Origin: Gemmatimonadota bacterium
GTDB lineage: Bacteria > Gemmatimonadota > Gemmatimonadetes > Gemmatimonadales > Gemmatimonadaceae
DNA: 44,176 bases
Reading direction: 5' to 3'
Assembly: GCA_025360995.1 (NCBI GenBank)
Contig: JANYBD010000019.1
Coordinates: forward strand, 1-44,176
In this document: positions 7,695-16,482 of the stretch, in pieces
Layout: every line of letters starts with the position of its first letter
Position numbering within the stretch: the first letter of the stretch is position 1
Notes under the pieces: generated by a model
Told to the model about the DNA's origin: nothing
Database searches by the model: none
The model's input: the letters and a program-made list of their open reading frames with translations, nothing else
Program-made: the position numbers and the translations under genes

Positions 7695-10600
7695 CTATTG
7701 ATTGCCTGAGGAAGGTGAAGCGATAATCGGCAAAGATACTTCAAATGCGGCTCCGTGACTCGGTTCGGACAGAACCCGAAGAATTCCGCCATGTTCACGG
7801 ATGATGCCAAAACTGATCGAAAGGCCGAGGCCTGTTCCAATTCCGCGCGGTTTTGTTGTGTAGAACGGGTTGAAAATGTGGGCAAGGTGCTCCGGGGCAA
7901 TTCCGGGCCCGGTGTCAGAAATTACCGTGACCAGATACCCGTCGCGCTGGGTCGTGCGGACGGTGATGCGCCGGTCCCCCGGCACTGAGACTAAAGACTG
8001 TTCGGCATTTGACAGCAAATTAATAAAGACTTGCTGCAGTTGAAACGGATCGGCCCAGGTCACGGGCAGCGACTCGGCAAGATCCAGATCGAGGGTGATT
8101 TGCTGCATTTTGAGGGGATACCGACGCAATTCTATTGTGTCCAGCAATACCTGGTTGAGCTCCGTCGGCATTTTTTCGGCCGGATTCTGGCGGGCGAAGG
8201 TGAGCAACTTGCCCACGATCCGCGCGGCCCGCTTCGCCTCTGTGACAATCGTGTCTACCGCCCTCTGGTTCTCGTCGTTCCCCAACGGTTCGGTTTGCAG
8301 GATCTGGGCAAACGCCAAAATGCCGGTGAGCGGTGAATTCACTTCGTGGGCCACGCCGCCAACCATTTCGCCCAGCGCCACCAGTTTTTCGCGACGCACC
8401 ACCTGTTCGAGCAGACTGCGCTCTTCCGTCACGTCGCGGATGATAGCGAGCGCGCCGGCGATCCGGCCATGATCGAGAATTGGCGACGAGTTCACGGATG
8501 CCACGCGTTTTCTTCCCTGCGCATCGAAAAACCGGAACTCACGCCGCTGCCGCTCACCAGTAATCGCCGCGGCAAACATCACCCACTTATCATCGCGTTC
8601 GTCGGCCGGGAGGAGCGTCGTGAAATGCTGTCCAATCACCTCTTCGCGCGTGACGCCCATCGTCCGTTCGAGGGCGCGATTGACCGACGTGAAGTTTCCT
8701 TCCTCGTCTATCGTACAAATGGCGTCATCCGCGCTTTCAACCAGACGCGTATACAGCGCATCCGCCCGTTCAAGCGCCGCCGCACGCGCCCGATCGTCAG
8801 TCACATCGCGCGCCACGCCGAGCACACCGATTACGTCGTTCCCGAGATGGATCGGAGTATTGGACATCGAAAGCAACCGTCGCGTGCCGTCCGGGCGCAC
8901 GAGGTGGGCTTCGTAGCGCCGGGTGGCGCCACCGAGCGCCGCCCGGAAGTGGCCGACGGCCTCGGCAGTCTCCGATGGTTCGAGCATCGGCAGGATGCTG
9001 CGCCCAATCATCGCCTCGCGGGAAATGCCGGTCAGTACTTCGCACGCCACGTTTGCAGAAGTGAAGACGCCGGTGGGAGCCAGCGTATAAATCGCATCCG
9101 CGGCGACCTCGACGAGGTTGCGGTATCGCGAATTCGCCGCCGCGACTTCGCTACGGGCGCGGGTTTCATCAGTCATGTCACGCAGCGAAACTACGAGTCC
9201 CGATACACGCGCCCCGCCCCGAATTGGCGCGAGGCTCATCGACACGGTACGGCATTCACCGCCGGCTCGTATTACGGAGCCATTGAAGCGCATGGCTTCG
9301 CCGATTAGCGCTCGCGATATGTGCCCGCCCAGCTCCTCCTCCAACTCGGCCGGTACGAGCGAGGCCAGAGGCACCCCGATCAGCGAAACTGGCTGGGCGA
9401 AGAGTGCAATTGCGGCATCATTGGCAAATTCGATTGTACCAACATCCGACGTGATAAGAATCGCGTCAGTGGTGGATTCCACGACCAGCCGATAACGCTC
9501 GGCGAGTGCATAGAACGATGTGACGTCATCAATCGTGACTACGGCACCCCCTGCCGGATGCGGTGAAGCAACGAGATTGAACACGCGTCCGCTCCACTCC
9601 TGCCGAATCGTTCCGCGCCCCACAACACGCAGCCGCAGTGCAGCGCCCAATGGATCATCGTCTGAAATTTCGCGCGGCTCGTGTAAGAGCGCATCGAATA
9701 AGGCCCGACCGACCAATGGATGCCCTTCGCCCAGACCGGCGAGCGGCTCGAGCCGTGCATTATGTCGCGTGATGAAGCCTTCGCCGTCAATGACCGCCAT
9801 GCCGCCTGCAATGGCGTCGAATGCCGCATTCACTTCACGCGTCGCCTCGCTGGCTTCTTCATACAAGCGCGCGTTGACCACGGCGAGGGCCAGTTGCGCG
9901 GCAAGGCGTTCGAGTACGCGCGCGTCGTCGTTGGTGAAATCGCGGGCGCGGTTGACCACCGACAGCACGCCGATGGGCCCATTGGGCGTGAGCATCGGAG
10001 CGCTCACGCCCTTGTCGATTCCAGCGATGCCACGGGTGCGTTGATACGCGCTTGGCTCTGTGATCGCATCGTTGACCACTATGCTTCGGCCTTCGAGCAT
10101 CGCACGACCCATCACACTGTCGGCCACCGGTACATAGAACCCCTGCACCGGATCGGCGATTCCCGCCGTCGCGACGAGATGAAGAAACTCACCGCGCCGC
10201 AGCCCCACTGACGCTCCCTCGCCGCCAAGCAGGGTCATGGAATGACGGATCGCAAGATTGAGCACATCAGACAACCGGAGCGATGAGCCCAGCGCACCGG
10301 CCATTGCTGCGAGCGCTTCGCTTTGACGCTTGTCGAGAAGACTTTCCGCGAAGAGTGTGGCGTTAACCAATGCTGTAGCGGCGGTAGCGCCAATCGTGTG
10401 CAACAACTCCTCTTCTTCACTGCCAAACGCCCCGGCCTCGTCACCATACACCGCCACGATTCCGGTCAGTTTGTATCCCACCATCAGCGGTACAGCGAGG
10501 ACGGACGGCGTCGCGGCATCTAATGTATTTCGCGCTCCGGACTCGGTCTTGGCCGTTGCGCGACTTACCCGGCCGGTGCGTGAGACCGCGTCGATGGCCT

Positions 10601-10976
10601 GTGCCGCGGGTGTAGTGGTGTCATCGCTCGTAGCGTTGCCGTCGCGCCAATGCAGCGACACCTGGTGCGACCCACCTTCAGTTGGCCGCGCCACCACTAC
10701 TCCGCCACATTGGATCATCCGGGCAACTTGACGCGCCAATTCGCGCTCAATGTCTTCTTGATCAAGCGAGCGAGAGAGAGTCGCGCTCACTTCCTGGAGC
10801 CGTTGCAGGCGGTCCGCACGGCGATCCGCCAGCGCCACCAGCCGGTCGCGGTCGCGTATGAGCGCATCAACGACCGCCGCCTGCGCCTCCGGCAAGTCGC
10901 GCAAGAGCTCGCGCAACCTCGGGTCGAGCAGCGGTGCCGGCGGTGTACCGGCGAGGGTTGGATCGGTCATTTGCAT
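7695..10976 (-). CDS. Large cytosolic sensor histidine kinase (2 GAF, about 4 PAS, HisKA, HATPase)
   Basis: A 1093-residue kinase with no obvious transmembrane segment. After a coiled-coil start (residues about 15-65) come two GAF domains (about 70-210 and 225-375), then about four PAS domains (roughly 385-480, 490-600, 610-725 and 735-850). The HisKA domain has phospho-acceptor His877 in GGVAHEVNSPLTG. The ATPase domain has NLLSNAEQ, DTGPGIAP and GTGLGLS boxes. Domain limits are estimates. It forms a two-component pair with the NtrC-like gene 3 nt downstream. The many GAF and PAS modules suggest sensing of several internal cues such as cyclic nucleotides, redox or gases; none can be named. 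ATG 10970 is an alternative start two codons inside. Confidence 0.93.
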   Translation of the reverse strand: MQMTDPTLAGTPPAPLLDPRLRELLRDLPEAQAAVVDALIRDRDRLVALADRRADRLQRLQEVSATLSRSLDQEDIERELARQVARMIQCGGVVVARPTEGGSHQVSLHWRDGNATSDDTTTPAAQAIDAVSRTGRVSRATAKTESGARNTLDAATPSVLAVPLMVGYKLTGIVAVYGDEAGAFGSEEEELLHTIGATAATALVNATLFAESLLDKRQSEALAAMAGALGSSLRLSDVLNLAIRHSMTLLGGEGASVGLRRGEFLHLVATAGIADPVQGFYVPVADSVMGRAMLEGRSIVVNDAITEPSAYQRTRGIAGIDKGVSAPMLTPNGPIGVLSVVNRARDFTNDDARVLERLAAQLALAVVNARLYEEASEATREVNAAFDAIAGGMAVIDGEGFITRHNARLEPLAGLGEGHPLVGRALFDALLHEPREISDDDPLGAALRLRVVGRGTIRQEWSGRVFNLVASPHPAGGAVVTIDDVTSFYALAERYRLVVESTTDAILITSDVGTIEFANDAAIALFAQPVSLIGVPLASLVPAELEEELGGHISRALIGEAMRFNGSVIRAGGECRTVSMSLAPIRGGARVSGLVVSLRDMTDETRARSEVAAANSRYRNLVEVAADAIYTLAPTGVFTSANVACEVLTGISREAMIGRSILPMLEPSETAEAVGHFRAALGGATRRYEAHLVRPDGTRRLLSMSNTPIHLGNDVIGVLGVARDVTDDRARAAALERADALYTRLVESADDAICTIDEEGNFTSVNRALERTMGVTREEVIGQHFTTLLPADERDDKWVMFAAAITGERQRREFRFFDAQGRKRVASVNSSPILDHGRIAGALAIIRDVTEERSLLEQVVRREKLVALGEMVGGVAHEVNSPLTGILAFAQILQTEPLGNDENQRAVDTIVTEAKRAARIVGKLLTFARQNPAEKMPTELNQVLLDTIELRRYPLKMQQITLDLDLAESLPVTWADPFQLQQVFINLLSNAEQSLVSVPGDRRITVRTTQRDGYLVTVISDTGPGIAPEHLAHIFNPFYTTKPRGIGTGLGLSISFGIIREHGGILRVLSEPSHGAAFEVSLPIIASPSSGNQ

Positions 10977-11038
10977 TGGTGCCAGAGCTGGTCACAGGAG
11001 CTGACTGGCAACTTACGATACACCGAGTGACGCCACAA

Positions 11039-11917
11039 TCACGGCCGCGGAGCCAAAAGTCTGGCGCCAAGTGGCTCGGCCGTGGCGCGGAGCGGCACGT
11101 ACCCCAATAGTTCTCCGTCCGCTTGGGCAACGGACGGTGACAATGCTTCGAGCGTTACCACGCGACCGCGAGCAAACAGCATATTTGGCCGCGGACGAAA
11201 ATCCTTCATGGCACAGCGGCGCACGACGTCAAAGGCCTGCCAGGACGACTTCGCCGAAAAGAGGCAGAGATCAAGAAGGCCGTCGTCGGCGCGCACACCG
11301 GGCCCCGTAGCAATGAGTCCATTCAGGAGGGACGGCACGTTGGCGATCATCGCCAGGCCGCACTCGCGCTCGTATACCGTGCCGTCAACGGTGGCACGCA
11401 CCGCAACGCTTTGGTTCCGCCACAACGCTACCGTGGCACTCAAGGAATATGCATGCACACCGAATCGTCGTTTGAGCGACGGCGTTGCTCCTTGCATCAT
11501 CGTCGCGTCCATTCCAAATCCCGCGGTTAACGCGAAGCGACGGCCGCTGTCGAGTAACCCGACATCCATTCGGCGCTCGATGCCTGCCAGCAGCGCCCGT
11601 ACCGCACGCGGAATTGCCATCGGCGTCCCGAGATAACGGGCTAGCTGATTGCCAGTGCCGCCCGGCAAAATGCCGACGGGCTGCGCCGCATCAATCAACG
11701 CGCCAACCACCTCCATCGCCGTGCCGTCACCGCCGAGCGTGAACACCGCCCCGAAGCGCTCGGCGTGTGCTGTTGCGAGTACACCAGCGTGTCCTGGGTG
11801 TTCGGTTCGGATGACTTCACAGGGAACGCTCGCCGCGCGAAACGCCCGTATCGCTTCTGCCTCCCCCGCGAGCCCTAATCGCGACGCTGGATTGACGATG
11901 AGCAATGCGGTGCGCAT
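11039..11917 (-). CDS. Diacylglycerol/lipid kinase family protein
   Basis: A 292-residue lipid kinase of the DagK/YegS type, which transfers phosphate from ATP to diacylglycerol or a related lipid alcohol. The nucleotide motif GGDGT is at residues 62-66, followed by GILPGGTGNQLARYLG, a hallmark of the family. The C-terminal half holds the beta-sandwich with the GLLDLCLFS segment. ATG 11917 is chosen because it overlaps the TamB stop by one base (TGATG), implying coupled translation, and places VNP at the N-terminus as in homologues. Its position after the Omp85 and TamB genes suggests a role in envelope lipid metabolism; that is inference. Confidence 0.88.
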   Translation of the reverse strand: MRTALLIVNPASRLGLAGEAEAIRAFRAASVPCEVIRTEHPGHAGVLATAHAERFGAVFTLGGDGTAMEVVGALIDAAQPVGILPGGTGNQLARYLGTPMAIPRAVRALLAGIERRMDVGLLDSGRRFALTAGFGMDATMMQGATPSLKRRFGVHAYSLSATVALWRNQSVAVRATVDGTVYERECGLAMIANVPSLLNGLIATGPGVRADDGLLDLCLFSAKSSWQAFDVVRRCAMKDFRPRPNMLFARGRVVTLEALSPSVAQADGELLGYVPLRATAEPLGARLLAPRP

Positions 11918-14900
11918 CAAAAGCGCCAGATGCGAAACAGATCGAGGCCGAATTGCCGGGGGGTCGGTGCGAAGCCCCGCGCGATCGCATCGCGTGCGCA
12001 GAGCACGGCACTCGTTGCCGGATCCATGCCCAATGACGCCGTCCAACTTGGACTGAGACGGTAGTCGAGTTTGATACCGAGCGCGTCGGTCAGCGAGAGC
12101 GGGTCGGCACTCGTGCCGCCTCCGAGCAACTGGCCAACTTGACATAACCCATAGTCGACCCGGACAAAGGTCTTTTCACTGAGTTGTTTAGCACAGTTGA
12201 AGCGCGTTCCTGACAAAATGTTCGAGCTGACATCACGGAGGCGCCCTTGATATGCGTCAAGTCCTGCCGCGCTGATCTGGGCATCGTCGCAGATGGTGCC
12301 GGCGACTTTCGATCCAAGCACGCTGAACGAGCTCGACAACAACAAACGTGCGGCCGTCGAGGTGTAATCGGCATTGCGCGCCGTGATTTCATAACTGGGC
12401 GCGCCTGTCACCAAGTAGCTGATTAAGTCGGCGTTCGTCACACGAATCGAATCGGGACTCGACAGCTCGGCGGTCGGAGAGAGCAACGTTCCGCCAATGT
12501 GCACGCGCACTCGAACGTCCGGCCGCGATCCCGACTGGCTGTATTGCCGCACGGTATGGAGCGCGTTGATATTCAGCGTGGCATTGAGGTCGGGATCGCC
12601 GTAAAAGCGAATTTCACCCGTTTCCACATCGAACGGCCGCTGCACCGGTCCGAGATTCAGCCGGTATGTGCCGCGCACGGTTTGAAGCGGTCCGTCCAAT
12701 GCCAACTGCAACGTGCCCGCGTTCGGCCCGCGTTGCACCCGTCCCCGCGTGATGTTGACGAGGCCACCGAGATTGATGTTCGCCTCTTCTGATCGAAGCC
12801 ACACGTCACGGCCCATGCGCACGGGCACACTCAGCACTCGGAGATTATCCATAAACTCACCGGTTGGCTGCGGCAACACGCCGCGATCAAGCAGCGCTGT
12901 GGTATCAACGACTCGATAGAGTTCCGGATCATCAAGTGAGATCACGCGCTTTTGGTAAAGTTCCGGCACATAAATTACGCCGCGGTTGACTTCCAGATTT
13001 CCGGCGAGTGTCGCGGACCGCCATGCTCCGGTCAGCGAGAGCTCGCCGGTCAGATCGAGGTCAGCAATGAGCGGCCGCTTGATCACATTGAACCCGCGCG
13101 TGTCTAGCGAAAGTCCGAACGTCGGATTTTCGATGTCACGAATCCCGACAAATCCGCTGAGGGTCGCCGTCGCCGTGTGCGAAATTCCGCTATGCACCGT
13201 CAGTCGTTGGACATCGATACTGTCGCCGAGAAAGCGGATGTCGGCATCGAGCCCGCTGAGTTTCACGTCGCCAATCGGAGCCAGAATGAACGCGCCATCG
13301 AGCACACGCAGCGCTCCGGTCATACGGGGATGTTTCCAGGTGCCAGCGAGATCGACGTTGACATCGAGCGCTCCACTCGCCCCGCTGACTGCTTTTGAAA
13401 AGGACTCGAACAACACCAGTCCGACGCTGTCGGTGCGAATGCGGCCCGCGAGCGGCTCTTCGAGCAACCGCGGGCCAGCCGGGTTCAGCGCCAAATCAAT
13501 GGGCAGCGTGGCTTCGGCATGAAAAGCCGGTATACCAAGCCGGGAATATTCCATCGTGGTGGTCAGCCGGCGTTCGGCGTAGCGTCCATCGGCCTGCAAT
13601 GATTCAATTCGTACGCCACCCAGCGATGCGTCTTTGATCATACCGCTGAAGAACAGATCGGGCCGCGTATGCGTTCCACGCACATCGGCCCGGAACGACA
13701 ACGTTCCGTCGAGTGTCGACTCGGCCTGCATCACCTCGCCAATATCAACGAGCGGGACACGATCGGCCTGCACCAATAATGCAAGCACGGAATCGGCCGA
13801 CGATTGACCACCGACCGTGATCCTGCTGCCGTTCGCGGTGATTAGCGACAAAGTGTCGAGGCGCACTGCGCGAGGCGTCAACGCGATGATTCCGGTGCGC
13901 TGCAATGACCACAAGTTTGCATTCGTTCTCAAGGCAAGGCTGTCGAGGCGCACGTCCGTGGAATCGCCATGACGAAAAATCTCGGCGCGCCCGCGCATCC
14001 GAGTGCCTCTCGACATTTCAACCGCCGCTGTGGCGGTGGCCCGCGATCCACCCCGCAGCTCCGCTGCGGCTTCGAATCGGGCCAGAGAAACGCCGCCCGT
14101 TCGGACCGTGTCGAGACGCACGGCGACCGTTCCGCTCGCCGAATCCGGGAGCGCAGCAAGCCGCACACTCCCCGAAAGTTGGCGCGCGGTCGTCCTCTCA
14201 TACCGCAGATCGGTGCCATTAAACACGCTCTGCAATGCAAAGTTGTGCGTCCAGCCGACGATCGTACCGTTGGCGATTATCGTTCCGCCGAGCGAGTCGG
14301 CGATGGCGAACAGCCCGGTGTCGGCTCGGACGCGGCTCAGGTATCGACGCAAGCCGCCAAGGGAATCGACAACCGTTCGAAAATGCACCGTGTCGGTACG
14401 CGCATCCACCAGTCCGAGTCCGCCATTCGCGATCAGCAGGCCGGCCGATGACTCGACGCGCAGGGAGTCAATGCGTAGCGTGCCAGATTGCAACCGCAAT
14501 CCCGCTCGTCCCGAAAATATCCGGAGACTGTCCACGAAGGATCGGTCGGCGAACAGTTCAACACCGCCGACAGCGTTGGCCAGTGAATCACCCTCAACAT
14601 CCACACTGAAGCGACCATTGAATTCGCTGAGCGGCAGCCCTGCGCGTTCAAACGCGCGACGAAAGTTCAGCCCGGAAACGGCGCCACGGGCTGTCGCGCG
14701 GTACCGGGGCCCTTGTGCGTCGAACTGGCCATCCAATTGGATGCGTCCTGGTCCGCCAACCAAATCGGTTTGGATGGCGAGGTCGGCTACAGTGCCTTTG
14801 AGATGCAATGGGCCATTGTATTCGCCCCGCAACGGCAGACCCGGATACGATCGGGCGACCGTCGTGGCGGAAAGTGGTAACGCCGCTGCTGTGAGTTCGA

Positions 14901-16479
14901 AGGCAATGTTGCCGTCGCCAACTGTCATGCGCCCGCTGCCTTTAAAACGCGAAGGTGGAGCAGTGTCGCCGTCGCGGTGCGTGAGATCCACATCGCGGAA
15001 GCGAATATCCGTCCAAATTGAATCCACAATGCCTGCGCCGGAAAGCATTCCGTTTAATCGCGGGAAGTTTGGGTTCAGAAACTGCGGCGTGCGCAGGTCC
15101 AGCTGGGAAATATCCAGCTGGAGGCCGTGAAATTTGGTGCGACCGGGATCGAGAATATCGATTTCGCCTTGCGCCGTCCCGCGCGTAACTGCACCCGGCA
15201 CGTTTGCGTCGGCGAACGAAAATTTCGCTTCCTCAACTTTGAAATGATTCACCGGACCGCCCGGTGCCCGAAGTGTGCCGCTGATCTGGCCCCGCCACGG
15301 ATACGGGTACTTCTTGCCATTCAGCGTTTCGAGCAACGCAAAGTCTACTGGCAGGAGTTGCAAATTGACGTCCTTCACAATCAACACCGGGCCGCCGACG
15401 CCGTACGTCATCGCGCCGCGAATGTGCGAGCCATTGCTGCGCGCATCAATGTTAGTCATCGCATAGTCGAGAATGCGAAGATCACGCTCATTCTTGATAT
15501 GCAAGTCCATCGAGCCGCCACCGGTTCGTGGCAGCGTCTGGAATATCCACGCGATGTCGTTCATTGCCACCGAGTCACTGTGGACCCGGATGTCGTATCG
15601 AATCGGCAGATCATTGCCCCAGTGCATTTTGCCCTTTGCACGCGCCACCGAGCCGGGGAGTTCCAGGTGATTGAAATCAATCCAAATCGAATCGCCACGC
15701 CACAGTGCGGCACCGCGCACATTGCGCCAGGCGAACGGCGGCAGTGGCTCGGACACGTCCAGTCGTGCAATATCGAACTGACGGCCTGTGCTGTCTGGCT
15801 GCCGTAGGCGAACGCGGTTGAACGTCGCATTCACCGCTTGCCAATGCCACGAACGCTGATAATACGTTTTGCCTTTCGCAGCGACGCGGCGAATCTCGTG
15901 ATCGGCAAGCGCAAGATTTACCGCCACGGCACTATCGCGGCGCGCACCCTTGAGCGAGTCGTCCGGATCCCACGGCAACGTGAGCTGAAAATGTCCGCCA
16001 CGCACTCGGACATTGCGCAGCACCACCAATGCGCCAAACCCACGGCGGGCGATTGGCTGTCCGACAACATCATCGTCCCCGGTCGGAAATACTTTACGGA
16101 AATTCCATCGGTCGTCGTACTCACGACGCATCACCAGAAACGGGTGCTGTAACTCGATCGAGCGCACGATTATGCGGCCGTCAAGAATGTCGCGTGGATC
16201 GTACGTCAGCCGTATCGGTCCACTGGTAGCGAAGACCGAATCATCGCGATCGCGAATCATCAGCGAATCAATCGTCAGATCCGTGAGAAACGAGCCGGAC
16301 AGTTTCCCCAAGTGCAGTGTGCCATTCATCCCACTCGCCAACTGGCGCGCCAACTGCCGGCGCAGCCAGTCGCGGCCGCCGTCGCTTTGCGTCGCGGCAA
16401 TCAGCCCGCCAACGATTCCCGCCCCGAGTACCAGCATCGCCAGTGCCGACAACAGCACCACTGCGCGGCGGCGTCCCAT
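11917..16479 (-). CDS. tamB: TamB-like translocation/lipid-transport module
   Basis: A 1520-residue protein of the AsmA/TamB type. It starts with a short cytosolic tail and one transmembrane anchor (AVVLLSALAMLVLGAG, residues about 5-22), followed by a very long repetitive beta-strand region. The C-terminal domain contains GTYRLNLG and VRVRVHIGGTL segments typical of DUF490. These proteins bridge inner and outer membranes as lipid-lined grooves and help assemble outer-membrane proteins or move phospholipids. The gene begins 3 nt after the Omp85-family gene, its usual partner, and its stop overlaps the lipid kinase start. The last residues, FRIWRF, end in an aromatic residue as outer-membrane-engaging proteins do. 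Confidence 0.88.
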   Translation of the reverse strand: MGRRRAVVLLSALAMLVLGAGIVGGLIAATQSDGGRDWLRRQLARQLASGMNGTLHLGKLSGSFLTDLTIDSLMIRDRDDSVFATSGPIRLTYDPRDILDGRIIVRSIELQHPFLVMRREYDDRWNFRKVFPTGDDDVVGQPIARRGFGALVVLRNVRVRGGHFQLTLPWDPDDSLKGARRDSAVAVNLALADHEIRRVAAKGKTYYQRSWHWQAVNATFNRVRLRQPDSTGRQFDIARLDVSEPLPPFAWRNVRGAALWRGDSIWIDFNHLELPGSVARAKGKMHWGNDLPIRYDIRVHSDSVAMNDIAWIFQTLPRTGGGSMDLHIKNERDLRILDYAMTNIDARSNGSHIRGAMTYGVGGPVLIVKDVNLQLLPVDFALLETLNGKKYPYPWRGQISGTLRAPGGPVNHFKVEEAKFSFADANVPGAVTRGTAQGEIDILDPGRTKFHGLQLDISQLDLRTPQFLNPNFPRLNGMLSGAGIVDSIWTDIRFRDVDLTHRDGDTAPPSRFKGSGRMTVGDGNIAFELTAAALPLSATTVARSYPGLPLRGEYNGPLHLKGTVADLAIQTDLVGGPGRIQLDGQFDAQGPRYRATARGAVSGLNFRRAFERAGLPLSEFNGRFSVDVEGDSLANAVGGVELFADRSFVDSLRIFSGRAGLRLQSGTLRIDSLRVESSAGLLIANGGLGLVDARTDTVHFRTVVDSLGGLRRYLSRVRADTGLFAIADSLGGTIIANGTIVGWTHNFALQSVFNGTDLRYERTTARQLSGSVRLAALPDSASGTVAVRLDTVRTGGVSLARFEAAAELRGGSRATATAAVEMSRGTRMRGRAEIFRHGDSTDVRLDSLALRTNANLWSLQRTGIIALTPRAVRLDTLSLITANGSRITVGGQSSADSVLALLVQADRVPLVDIGEVMQAESTLDGTLSFRADVRGTHTRPDLFFSGMIKDASLGGVRIESLQADGRYAERRLTTTMEYSRLGIPAFHAEATLPIDLALNPAGPRLLEEPLAGRIRTDSVGLVLFESFSKAVSGASGALDVNVDLAGTWKHPRMTGALRVLDGAFILAPIGDVKLSGLDADIRFLGDSIDVQRLTVHSGISHTATATLSGFVGIRDIENPTFGLSLDTRGFNVIKRPLIADLDLTGELSLTGAWRSATLAGNLEVNRGVIYVPELYQKRVISLDDPELYRVVDTTALLDRGVLPQPTGEFMDNLRVLSVPVRMGRDVWLRSEEANINLGGLVNITRGRVQRGPNAGTLQLALDGPLQTVRGTYRLNLGPVQRPFDVETGEIRFYGDPDLNATLNINALHTVRQYSQSGSRPDVRVRVHIGGTLLSPTAELSSPDSIRVTNADLISYLVTGAPSYEITARNADYTSTAARLLLSSSFSVLGSKVAGTICDDAQISAAGLDAYQGRLRDVSSNILSGTRFNCAKQLSEKTFVRVDYGLCQVGQLLGGGTSADPLSLTDALGIKLDYRLSPSWTASLGMDPATSAVLCARDAIARGFAPTPRQFGLDLFRIWRF

Positions 16480-16482
16480 ACG

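Noticed and set aside
14003-15130. A 375-codon plus-strand open frame opposite tamB, with similar long frames at 8346-9308 and 1720-2682
   Set aside because: They lie fully antisense to genes with clear motifs, have Arg/Ser/Pro-rich shadow composition, and match no family.
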